Positions 1 through 9,469 of a DNA stretch of 15,277 nt are shown piece by piece (positions within the stretch are counted from its first letter, which is position 1; every line of letters starts with the position of its first letter). The stretch spans positions 1 to 15,277 of the forward strand of contig JAICSG010000021.1 of the NCBI GenBank assembly GCA_025937035.1, written 5' to 3'. A program made the position numbers and the translations under genes. The stretch is from Thermoanaerobaculia bacterium. GTDB lineage: Bacteria; Acidobacteriota; Thermoanaerobaculia; Multivoradales; UBA5704. The notes beneath the pieces are model-generated. The model did not search any database. It worked only from the letters and a program-made list of their open reading frames with translations, and was not told the DNA's origin.

Positions 1-677
1 AGATTCCTTGAGAATCCACGCCGGCTCTACGGTACCGGCCGTCATTCTCCAGGCAGAAAAAGATGGCTCGTTGTGAAGCCGATTCGATGAGCCAATATTC
101 GGGGACTTTCGCCTCCTCGTAGAGCCGCAGCTTGAGGTCCCGTTCCTGTTCCCCGCCGTCTTCCAGGGTGATCTCGATCACCAGGGACGGCGGACCGTCG
201 AGATAATATTCATGCAGATCTGTCAGGAGAGGCTGATCGACAAACAGCACGTCAGGCGTCAACCCGTTCTCTCCCAGGCGAATGACGAAATCCCTGCCCA
301 GACCGGCCCCGGCCGCTCAGACCCACAAAATGGTGGAGACCGAAGCTCAATAGCTCATACGCGCGTCGGTGCTCCAGAGTGTCATGAGGTCCGGCCGGCG
401 GCGGCTCCGGGTTGTGCTCGAAAGTCGCCGCCCATGCGGCCCATTCCTCCGTAGTCTGGGGCATCGGATGGGGATTGAAGGCTTGCCTCAGAGCCTCCCG
501 CCAGAGATCGGCGGAAGCCATCGGCAACGCCATCGCGGGGCCATGGTCGTACAGCAGATTCCAGGCTATGCGCCGGCTGCCCGCCAGGGTGCTGATGATG
601 AGCCGCCCCCCGATGAGCTCCAGCTTCCTTTCGGGCATCGCCGCCCACCATCGTTCAAAGAAATCTTCTTCTTCCAT
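1..677 (-). pseudogene. Uma2 family (DUF820) endonuclease-like gene, frameshifted and cut by window edge
   Basis: Two minus-strand frames together read as one Uma2-type protein, a PD-(D/E)XK-fold family of largely unknown role that is often multicopy. The first frame (677 down to about 310) starts MEEEDFF and contains KLELIGGRLIIS, the usual N-terminal Uma2 strand. The second frame (about 310 to 1) holds the catalytic-looking core: TPDVLFV, PPSLVIEI, RDLKLRLYEEAKVPEYWLIES. The frames join smoothly if one base is removed from the four-C run at 307-310 (plus strand), giving a continuous GRAGLGRDFVIRLGENGL. Without that change the first frame stops at 252. The 3' end lies beyond position 1. It is divergent from the formate dehydrogenase operon, 123 bp away. 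It could be a true pseudogene or an intact gene with one base error; the sequence cannot decide. Family assignment is by motif recognition. Confidence 0.72.
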
Positions 678-751
678 GGAGAGACGATATCACCTCAGGC
701 GAGTCGCGTATTCCGGGATCGACGTGCCCTTCGGCGAGGTCCGGGCCCTGT

Positions 752-780
752 CTGGCTTATCTCGTACCGCGTTGTATACT
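752..780 (+). promoter_or_regulatory. Possible sigma70-type promoter for the formate dehydrogenase operon
   Basis: TATACT at 775-780 matches the -10 consensus at five of six bases. CTGGCT at 752-757, 17 bp upstream, is a poor -35 match. It lies in the 123-bp divergent gap before the start at 801. The implied leader is only about 14 nt and begins at the ribosome-binding site. No regulator site was recognised. Confidence 0.33.
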
Positions 781-1046
781 CGCCCTCCGGAGGTACCCCC
801 ATGTCCAAGCGCAACACCCGTCTCACCACTCCGCTGATCCGCGAGAACGGAGCCCTGCGTCCCGCCACCTGGGACGAGGCGCTCGACCGGGCGGCGGGGG
901 GATTCCGTTCGGCGGTCGAGAAGCACGGGCCCCAGACGTTCGGGCTGTTCAGCTGCTCCAAGACCACCAACGAGATGAACTACCTGGCGCAGAAATTCGC
1001 CCGGGCGGTGGTGGGCAGCAACAACATCGACAGCTGCAACCGGACC

Positions 1047-1079
1047 TGACACGCCCCCAGCGTCGCCGGTCTGGCGGCG
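1047..1079 (+). promoter_or_regulatory. Selenocysteine UGA codon and SECIS-like hairpin
   Basis: The UGA is followed by 11 nt and then a stem-loop: 1061-1067 pairs with 1073-1079 (seven pairs, one G-U) around the loop GGUCU at 1068-1072. The E. coli fdhF SECIS also presents GGUCU in its apical loop, and by alignment to the remembered E. coli element the spacing from UGA is the same. Part of this similarity is forced by the conserved VAGL protein motif, so the RNA element is likely but not proven. It would recruit SelB with Sec-tRNA. No sel genes are in the window. Confidence 0.7.
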
Positions 1080-2730
1080 GTCTTCGGAGCGGGCGGCGGC
1101 ACCACCTCCTATCGCGAGGTGGAAGAGACGGACCTCGTCATCCTCTGGGGGAGCAACGCCCGGGAGGCGCATCCGATCTTCTTCCATCACGTCCTCAAGG
1201 CGATCCATCGCGGGGCGCGGCTCTACGCCGTGGACCCCCGCAAGACGACCTCCGCCCAGTGGGCGGTCCCCGGCACCGGGCACCTGCCGCTATACGTCGG
1301 CACGGACATCCCGCTGGCCAACGCCATCGCCCGCGAGATCCTCGCGGCGGGGCTGGAGAACCGGAGCTTCATCGAGAACGCCACCAGCGGCTTCGAGGAA
1401 TACCGCCGCTCCGTCGAGCCCTGGACCCTGGAGCGGGCCGAATTGATCACCGGGGTGCCGGCGGAGCAGATCCGCGAGCTGGCCCATGCCTACGCCCGGG
1501 CCGACCGCGCCGTGCTCTGCTGGACCCTCGGCATCACCGAGCACCACAACGCGGTGGACAACGTCCGCGCGCTGATCAATCTCAGCCTGCTCACCGGCCA
1601 CGTGGGGCGCTACGGCTCCGGGGTCTGCCCCCTGCGCGGCCAGAACAACGTCCAGGGGGGCGGCGACATGGGGGCCCTCCCCGACCGCCTGCCCGGTTTC
1701 CAGCACGTGGAGAACGACGCGCTGCGCGCCAAGTTCGAGCGCGTCTGGGGGGTGGCGATCCCGCCGAAAGGAGGCTGGCACCTCTCCGGGATGTTCGAGG
1801 CCATGGAGCATGGCGAGATGACCGCCCTCTACGTGATCGGCGAGAACCCGGCCAACTCCGAGGCGGACCAGCACCGCACCGTCCGCCTGCTGAGCGGCCT
1901 CGAGACCCTGGTGGTGCAGGACATGCTCCTCACCGCCACCGCCGAGCTGGCCGACGTGGTGCTGCCGGCCGCCGCCGGATGGTGCGAGTCCGAGGGGACG
2001 GTCACCAACAGCGAACGCCGGGTCCAGCGGGTGCGCCAGGCCCTGCCGCCGCCTCCCGGCGTGCGCGACGACGTCGAGATCCTCTGCGACCTTGCCCGCC
2101 GCATGGGGCACGACCTCGGGAATCCCACGGCCGAGGAGCTGTGGAACGAGCTGCGCGCCCTCTCGCCCGCCCACGCCGGCATGTCCTGGACGAGGCTGGA
2201 GGCGGAGGACGGGCTCCAGTGGCCCTGCTACGACGAGTCTCACCCGGGCGAGCTCTACCTGCATGGGCGGCTCTGGGCGCGGCCGGTGATCGGCCCGCGG
2301 GCACCGTTCAAGGCCGTGGAGCACGATCCGCCGGTCGACGAGCTCACCGACGAGTTCCCCATCCGCCTGACCACCGGCCGGCACCTCGACTCGTACAACA
2401 CGGGCGTCCAGACCGGCCTCTTCGCCTCGCCGATGCGCAAGGGCGGCACCGTCGACCTCCATCCCGAGGACGGCTGGCGCCTGGGGGTGGCCGAGGGGGA
2501 TCGCGTGCGCGTGACCTCGCGCCGCGGCTCCGTGGTCGCTCCCGTGCGCTTCGACTCCGGGCTGCGGCCGGGGCTCGCCTTCATGACCCTCCACTACCCC
2601 GACCAGGTCGCCACCAATGAGCTGACGATCGACGCCGTCGATCCCGGCTCCGGCACCTCGGAGTTCAAGGCCACGGCGGTGCGCATCGAGCCGGTGGAGA
2701 ACGCTCAACTGGCCGGGAAACAGGAGACGC

Positions 2731-4520
<1,790 letters not shown>

Positions 4521-4524
<4 letters not shown>

Positions 4525-5504
4525 CCTTCCAGGATGCTCCCGACGCCAAGATCCCCGTTCCCCGCGGCCCGGTACCGGTGGTGCCGCCCCCCCGGCCGCG
4601 CCGCGCGGTGGAGCTGACCATCGACGGCCAGAGCGTGGCCGTGCCCGAGGGGGCGACCCTGCTCGAGGCCGCGCGCCAGATCGGGATCGACACTCCGACC
4701 CTCTGCTTCCTGGAGAACCTGACGCCGGTCAACGTCTGCCGGATCTGCGTGGTGGAGGTGGAGGGATCGCGCACGCTGGTCCCCGCCTGCTCGCGCAAGG
4801 CCGAGCCGGGGATGGTGGTCCATACCGATTCCGAGCGCGTGCGCCTGAGCCGGCGGATGGTGCTGGAGCTGCTGGGCTCCTCCGTGGACCTCTCGACCGC
4901 GCCGCAGATCGCGGGCTACATGGAGCGCTACGACGCCCACCCCGAGCGCTTCGGCCCGCCGGCCCCCCCGGCCCGGGACCACGAACGGGACCTCGCCCGC
5001 CCCGGCCACCACCCTGCTCCTCATAACGGCCAAACGGCCACGGGGGGCCAGCCGGTGAAGGTGGACAACGAGCTCTACGTCCGCGACTATTCGAAGTGCA
5101 TCCTCTGCTACAAGTGCGTGGAGGCCTGCGGCACGGACGCGCAGAACACTTTCGCCATCGCCCTGGCCGGCCGCGGCTTCGAGGCCCGCATCTCCACGGA
5201 ATACGACGTCCCTCTGCCCGACTCGGCCTGCGTCTACTGTGGCAACTGCATCGGCGTCTGCCCCACCGGCGCCCTGATGTTCAAGAGCGAATTCGACCTC
5301 CGCCAGGCCGAAGCCTGGGACGAATCCCGCCAGACCGCCACCGACACCATCTGCCCCTACTGCGGAGTCGGCTGCACCCTCACCGTCCACGTGCAGGACG
5401 AGAAGATCGTCAAGGTTACGTCACCGATCGACCACGATGTCACCAACGGGCATTTGTGCATCAAGGGGCGGTTCGGGTGGGAGTTTGTGAACCGGCGGGA
5501 GTAG
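4521..5504 (+). CDS. Formate dehydrogenase alpha subunit N-terminal half: ferredoxin domains plus Mo-oxidoreductase [4Fe-4S] domain
   Basis: A 327-residue iron-sulfur protein equal to the N-terminal third of a normal NAD-linked FdhA. After a Pro-rich leader (about 1-35) comes a plant-type [2Fe-2S] domain with C62, C73, C76 and C90. Two [4Fe-4S] ferredoxin motifs follow: CILCYKCVEAC (C193, C196, C199, C203) and CVYCGNCIGVCP (C237, C240, C243, C247). The last 55 residues are the [4Fe-4S] domain that starts molybdopterin oxidoreductases: ICPYCGVGC (C278, C281, C285), then LCIKGRFGWEF (C313). The protein stops at FVNRRE, exactly where a full-length FdhA would continue into RLTTPLIR of the first gene. 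The NuoG-type His-Cys cluster expected between residues 90 and 190 is not visible. It is coupled to the beta gene by ATGA. It should dock with both other subunits and pass electrons from the pterin site to FMN. Confidence 0.92.
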
Positions 5505-5507
5505 ACA

Positions 5508-6593
5508 TCACTCCGTAATCAGATCGAAGATCCGCCCGCTCGCCAGAGCGGGCTTCTCGCGGAGCATCACGATGTGCTCCGGCTCCGCCATGAACCAGAC
5601 CAGCGTGTTCCAGGCGACGGCTCCGAAAGTCTTTTTGAACGCCGGCTCGTCGCGGTCCCGGTAGGCCGTCAAAAAAGCGATCCGTTCTGGCGGGACCTTC
5701 GCGTCTTTCGCGATTTCCATCAGAGCCTGTTTCCGGCTTTCCGAGATCGGACCGTCCGTCGCCACGACCTCCACGAAGACGAGCAGCTCCCGGCCGGGCT
5801 CCAGGTCGAAAAGAATGATGTCGGGAAGCAGCTTCGCCCGGTCGATCTTCAGGCCGATGCTGGCGATCTGGTGCTCTTCCTGGACGACGATCTTGTCCCC
5901 GCTCTCGCTCAAGAGGAGGACGGCGGGCCGGTAGAGGAACGCCGGAGCGAAGACCTCGACGACGGCCTTGGAGATCACGGAGCTCGGCCCCGGCGCGAGC
6001 TGACGCACGGTCCGGTTGGGAAAGACCACCTCCAGCCGGTCCTTGACGGAAGCCGCGCCCTGGCGGAGCAACTCGATGCGCACGAGGGCGAGTGGATCGA
6101 GGTGCTCGTGCTGCCAGAGCGCGATCGCCGCCGCTAGGGGCTCGCCTTGTAAAGCGGGAGCGAACAGTGCCGCGAAATCATTGCGCAGGGCATACCGCGG
6201 CTTTCCGGAGGTGGTGGCCACGCCGGGCCTCTGGACGACCGCTCCCACGCGGACGAGGCCGTCCCGCAGCGTCTCGTCCCGGATCGGCTCGCGCGTGGTG
6301 TCCGCGTACCAGCGCTCTCCGATCGGCTTGAACCCGGGCTTCCAGGCGTGGTCGCTGTACGAGAGGCGCTCCGCTTCCTCCTGGAGCTCCGCCTGGGCGT
6401 CGCTCATGCCATAGACGTGCTTGGGGCCCAGCCAGCGGCCGAGCCGCTCCACGGCCCCGGCATACAGCATCACGAAGACGACGCGAGCCGCCATCTCGCG
6501 CGTGAAGTAGGGCCGGTTGGGGGTGCCTTCGGGAAAGATTGCCGTCAGTCTCTCCTTGATCTCGGAGACCTCCGGCAGATTAGGCAGCGACAT
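5508..6593 (-). CDS. BsuBI/PstI-family type II restriction endonuclease
   Basis: A 361-residue protein recognised as a BsuBI/PstI-type endonuclease, whose characterised members cut CTGCAG. The diagnostic C-terminal half contains LLPDIILFDL (D258) and ELLVFVEVVATDGPISESRK (E275), which look like the PD...E core, then AFLTAYRDRDEPAFKKTFG and NTLVWFMAEPEHIV. BsuBI and PstI are about 316-326 residues, so the length fits with some N-terminal extra. The start at 6593 (MSLPNLPEV) is chosen because it overlaps the upstream methyltransferase by only 14 nt; the same frame is open to 6746 but would then overlap by over 160 nt. The preceding ribosome-binding site is weak, which may limit nuclease translation relative to the methylase. 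It is convergent with the formate dehydrogenase operon, with a 3-bp gap. CTGCAG specificity is inferred from the family. Confidence 0.9.
   Translation of the reverse strand: MSLPNLPEVSEIKERLTAIFPEGTPNRPYFTREMAARVVFVMLYAGAVERLGRWLGPKHVYGMSDAQAELQEEAERLSYSDHAWKPGFKPIGERWYADTTREPIRDETLRDGLVRVGAVVQRPGVATTSGKPRYALRNDFAALFAPALQGEPLAAAIALWQHEHLDPLALVRIELLRQGAASVKDRLEVVFPNRTVRQLAPGPSSVISKAVVEVFAPAFLYRPAVLLLSESGDKIVVQEEHQIASIGLKIDRAKLLPDIILFDLEPGRELLVFVEVVATDGPISESRKQALMEIAKDAKVPPERIAFLTAYRDRDEPAFKKTFGAVAWNTLVWFMAEPEHIVMLREKPALASGRIFDLITE
5534..5557 (+). terminator. Possible terminator hairpin for the formate dehydrogenase operon
   Basis: GCCCGCTC (5534-5541) pairs perfectly with GAGCGGGC (5546-5553) around the loop GCCA, followed by the weak pyrimidine tract TTCTC. 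It lies 30 bp past the formate dehydrogenase stop but inside the coding end of the convergent restriction gene, as expected when only 3 bp separate the two genes. The tail is poor in T, so intrinsic activity is uncertain. Confidence 0.38.
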
Positions 6594-8382
6594 CTTTTTG
6601 ATCTCGCATGTATAGATCGCGGATGTGATCCTGCAGGGCCTCACGGGTGGCGCCGGCCTCCAGAAGCCTTTCCAGACGGCGGGCCGCCGCGGGTGATGGC
6701 AGGGGCAGCGCTTCGAGCTCGGTCGCGGAGACCGCCACGCTTCCACTGATGCAGCGGAACGCGGCGTCCACGATGTCGCTGTTGAGAATCGCCGCGATCA
6801 CCCCCAGGGAGACCGGGGGGTTTTCGATCACCGGCCGCACCATGTTCAGATGATTTTCCACCGACACGGCACCGAGCTTCCGGAGCAGCCGGGCGGGAAG
6901 CTCGGCGGCGAGGAGCCTTCTGCGTTGCTCTTTGGCGGTCGTCCTCTGCACCAGCACGCAAGGCTCGTCGATCAAGAGCCACTCCTGGCCCTTCTTCGGT
7001 TTCAGATACGGCTTGTGATTCTTTTTCTCCGTCCGGTACTGGAACCGCCCGTCCGAGGTGATGCACTCGGCCCAGAGGATGGGAACCGAGCCGGCGACCG
7101 GATGGACGTGGAGCTGCGGCTTGTGACGATTCCACACCAGGGGTCCCGTCGAGACCTTGTAGCCGTAATCCGATAGACGATGCGGCATGTGGCGCAGGCG
7201 CTCGATCAGGTCCGCCTGATGATCGTCCCTGGGGATCAGCCAGGGCTCGGTCGGCTGGCAGGGCAGTGAAAGAGATCCGACGGGGCTCACCTCGAGGGCC
7301 GTCTCGCTCTGCAGGGAGATGACGTGGACGTCCGCCCGCCGGCCTTCATCACCTTTTTTATAAGCGGCGAGCAAGGTCTCCTGCAGGACGCCGGAGAAGA
7401 CGCCTTTCCGGCTGGTGACGAGGTCAATGGCCACCGGTGGAGCCTCTTGCGCCATGAGCCTGCGCAGCTCTTTGAAGTACCGGCCGCCGAGAAATCCCGT
7501 GGGCGTCACATAGGCGATGACGCCCCCGGGCCGGGCCCAGCGGGCGCCCAGGTCCATGAACAGACCGTAGACGTTGGCGTGGCCATGGAGGCTGCGCCGG
7601 TAGCGGTCCCGGATCTCGGGCTCCAGCGTGACGCGGCCGTAGGGGGGGTTTCCGATCACGAGATCGAATCGCTCCTCGGGCTCCTCGGCGAGCGCATCGC
7701 AGACCGTGACGACCCGGGGCAGCCTTCTTCCGGCGGCGCGGCACAGATCGATCAGAGCCGACTCCAGCACCACCTGGGACGTCCACGCGCCGAACGGATC
7801 GAGCTCGAATCCCCGGACGTGTGTGGCGATGTGATTCAGGGCCGCCGCCGGTCGCTTGCGGTCGAGAGACGAGAGGATCTTGAGAGCGACCGGCGTCAGG
7901 AATGCGCCCCCGCCGCACCCCGGATCCAGGACATGGGCCCGGGTCCAATCCACTCCCGCCGCGGAGGCGAGGTCCAACAGCCGGTGGGTCAGCGCTGGAG
8001 GGGTGTAGAAGACGCCGTGCCGGGCGCGAAACTCGGCGGGGAGCAGCGCCGTGTAGACCTCGCCGATCTTGAATCCGGCCGAGACCGGCTCGTCCCGCGC
8101 CACCACCTCCCCAATCTCCTCGGCCAGGGTTAGGGCTCGTGGGTCAACGGCCGGCCCGGGCTGATCCCACTCCAGCGCGGGGAGGGGCCAGCGCTCCTGA
8201 TCTTCCTGAAGATGAGTCCAATACGCATCGATGGCATGACGGGTGACCGCGCAGGCGAACAGGTACCCGTGCTCCCGCGCGATCGCCTTGAGCTGGTGCA
8301 GGGCCCGGCGGAAGGCCTCGGCTCCGCCGTCGACAGGCAGGCGCGAGACAGGCGAGGCGCGGCGCCGGTGTGCTACACCCAT
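6580..8382 (-). CDS. Type II N6-adenine DNA methyltransferase (BsuBI/PstI partner)
   Basis: A 600-residue AdoMet-dependent adenine methyltransferase that should protect the site cut by the neighbouring nuclease. Visible motifs: GVFYTPPAL upstream of motif I; DPGCGGGAFLTP (153-164), the AdoMet-binding motif I; FDLVIGNPPYGR with catalytic NPPY at 245-248; and VIAYVTPTGFLGGRYFKELR. The region from about 350 to 540 is probably the target-recognition domain. The order of motifs I then IV, with TRD after, fits gamma-class enzymes such as M.PstI and M.BsuBI, which are around 500 residues. The start at 8382 is preceded by GAAGGAAG at close spacing; the frame is open to 8574, but that extension is basic, low-complexity and lacks family features. 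The gene comes first and the nuclease second on one transcript. Three CTGCAG sites fall within this gene. Confidence 0.92.
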   Translation of the reverse strand: MGVAHRRRASPVSRLPVDGGAEAFRRALHQLKAIAREHGYLFACAVTRHAIDAYWTHLQEDQERWPLPALEWDQPGPAVDPRALTLAEEIGEVVARDEPVSAGFKIGEVYTALLPAEFRARHGVFYTPPALTHRLLDLASAAGVDWTRAHVLDPGCGGGAFLTPVALKILSSLDRKRPAAALNHIATHVRGFELDPFGAWTSQVVLESALIDLCRAAGRRLPRVVTVCDALAEEPEERFDLVIGNPPYGRVTLEPEIRDRYRRSLHGHANVYGLFMDLGARWARPGGVIAYVTPTGFLGGRYFKELRRLMAQEAPPVAIDLVTSRKGVFSGVLQETLLAAYKKGDEGRRADVHVISLQSETALEVSPVGSLSLPCQPTEPWLIPRDDHQADLIERLRHMPHRLSDYGYKVSTGPLVWNRHKPQLHVHPVAGSVPILWAECITSDGRFQYRTEKKNHKPYLKPKKGQEWLLIDEPCVLVQRTTAKEQRRRLLAAELPARLLRKLGAVSVENHLNMVRPVIENPPVSLGVIAAILNSDIVDAAFRCISGSVAVSATELEALPLPSPAAARRLERLLEAGATREALQDHIRDLYMRDQKDVAA

Positions 8383-8484
8383 GCTTCCTTCAGATCCAAA
8401 CGGTATCCTCAGTTGATTCCAGGCGGCCTCTTCGGAGATCACAGGATAGCCCCCTCCAACCCGATGACACAAGCGGAAGCTTAG

Positions 8485-8502
8485 GGCGTAATTTTGGCGT
8501 AA
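8485..8502. repeat. Short direct repeat GGCGTAA upstream of the restriction-modification operon
   Basis: GGCGTAA occurs at 8485-8491 and again at 8496-8502, 11 bp apart (about one helical turn), roughly 100 bp upstream of the methyltransferase start. TTGACT on the minus strand (8502-8507) is -35-like, but no good -10 follows. It could be an operator or chance; nothing else in 8383-8592 is recognisable apart from a GGGGCC-CGC-GGCCCC hairpin at 8553-8567. Confidence 0.3.
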
Positions 8503-8592
8503 GTCAAGGCGTCCCTGCCTCGCCCCTCTCTTCCCACGATTCACCGTTGCGCGGGGCCCGCGGCCCCCACCCATCCGCCGCCGGGAAATTTG

Positions 8593-8886
8593 GGAGGGCG
8601 GTCTCCGCCCTTCAAGATCCCCGGTCAGGATCTCGCGGGGCGATCACCGCCCTCCGAGATCCCGGACAAAAGTCTCGTTGGGCCATCGCCGCCCTCTGAG
8701 ATCCTGGAAAAAGATCTCGGTGGGCCGCGGCTGCCCTCCGAGATCCTGAATGAGAATCTCGCAGGGCGGCCGCCGCCCTGCGAGATCACGGACGAAGATC
8801 TGGGAGGGCGGCGATGGCCCAACGAGATTCCGCATCAGAATTTGGGAGGGCGGAGGCTGCCCCTCGAGCCCTGGGAGCGTGGGATC
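8593..8886. repeat. Tandem array of seven 42-bp quasi-palindromic units
   Basis: Units start at 8593, 8635, 8677, 8719, 8761, 8803 and 8845, each exactly 42 bp; the seventh is degenerate, and GGGCGG-like remnants continue to about 8940. By eye each unit contains GGGCGG-N3-CCGCCC, flanked across unit boundaries by GATCTC/GAGATC, so the consensus is a roughly 33-bp palindrome (15-bp arms, 3-nt loop) separated by about 9 variable bases. Because 42 is a multiple of 3, all seven units stay open in the same frame on both strands, producing a spurious 14-residue repeat peptide (GGRSPPSEI-like). The array lies between a hypothetical gene and the restriction-modification operon, all on the minus strand, so a read-through transcript would be a chain of hairpins. 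No cas genes, transposase or REP-associated transposase is nearby. Function unknown. Confidence 0.88.
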
Positions 8887-8944
8887 AAAGGGCGGAAGCG
8901 GCCCCGCGGTCGAGGGAGCCGCGCGAAACGAGGGGAGCGGCGGC

Positions 8945-9331
8945 CTACTCGGGGGCCGCTACCGCGTCCGGCTCGTCAGGCGTCTCGAAGTGGGGCTTGG
9001 GAGGAGCTTCACCCTTGGCGAGGGGCCGTGCCTTCATGCCGAAGGCGGCGAGGCGCGGACCTTTCGCGGTGTAGATCGCCCGCAGGGAGTGGCGGACTCG
9101 CATGGCGAGCTCCTTGCCCTGGGCTCTGTCCTGCGCGAGCGTCTGCGTGGCGGCCTGGCGCTCGGCCTCGAGGCGCAGCCGGTAGGCCGCTGTCTCCTTC
9201 GCGTGCTCCAGGACGATCCGCAGCGCCTCCAGATTCCGGGCGAGCACAGGATCGTCGGCCGCATGAACGCTCGCGTTGGCGATCAGTTTCTCCCAGTCCG
9301 TCAAAGAATCCGCAAGAGCAACCTTCGGCAT
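8945..9331 (-). CDS. Small helical hypothetical protein
   Basis: A 128-residue protein without a signal peptide or membrane segment. It is Ala/Arg/Glu/Gln-rich and predicted by eye to be almost wholly helical through residues 10-95, followed by a short Pro-rich tail. The segment RVRHSLRAIYTAKGPRLAAFGMKARP resembles the C-terminal end of small hypothetical proteins seen in many GC-rich bacteria, where a YGxxxxxLxxFGxKP-like motif recurs; no function is known to me. AAAGGAT lies just upstream of the ATG at 9331, and the coding sequence has ordinary codon usage for the window. It stands alone between the secreted-protein gene and the 42-bp repeat array on the same strand. The plus-strand frame opposite is a shadow continuing from the repeats. 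Confidence 0.68.
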   Translation of the reverse strand: MPKVALADSLTDWEKLIANASVHAADDPVLARNLEALRIVLEHAKETAAYRLRLEAERQAATQTLAQDRAQGKELAMRVRHSLRAIYTAKGPRLAAFGMKARPLAKGEAPPKPHFETPDEPDAVAAPE

Positions 9332-9415
9332 ATCGATCCTTTCGCGATCCAGGCGACAAAGCGTTCAAATAGTACACGAGGAAGTCTTTGACGTCACCTC
9401 CGCCGGACACAAATC

Positions 9416-9441
9416 GGGGCACCCCCGTCCAGGGGTGCCCC
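9416..9441 (-). terminator. Perfect 10-bp hairpin after the secreted-protein gene
   Basis: GGGGCACCCC (9416-9425) is the exact reverse complement of GGGGTGCCCC (9432-9441), with a 6-nt loop. It lies 28 bp beyond the stop of the 539-residue secreted protein on the minus strand and is followed there by GATTTGTG, a weak T tract. Its position fits a terminator isolating that gene from the next small gene. Confidence 0.5.
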
Positions 9442-9469
9442 CAAATCAAAGACCGATGTCAGGCCGCCA

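Noticed and set aside
1047..1049. UGA as a nonsense mutation splitting the gene into two dead fragments
   Set aside because: It falls at the known selenocysteine position, the frame continues on both sides with full conservation, and a SECIS-like hairpin follows at the right distance.
6594..6746. Upstream extension of the restriction endonuclease start
   Set aside because: It would overlap the conserved end of the methyltransferase by over 160 nt and adds Pro/Arg-rich shadow sequence without family similarity.
8383..8574. Upstream extension of the methyltransferase start
   Set aside because: The added residues are basic and low-complexity with no methyltransferase features, whereas 8382 has GAAGGAAG immediately before it.
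8593..8886. CRISPR array
   Set aside because: Variable stretches between palindromes are only about 9 bp, the repeats are too divergent and there are no cas genes.
8590..9372. Plus-strand open frame of 260 codons with a 14-residue repeat
   Set aside because: Openness follows from the 42-bp period (a multiple of three) and then from antisense of the small hypothetical gene; no ribosome-binding site and an Arg/Pro-rich low-complexity product.
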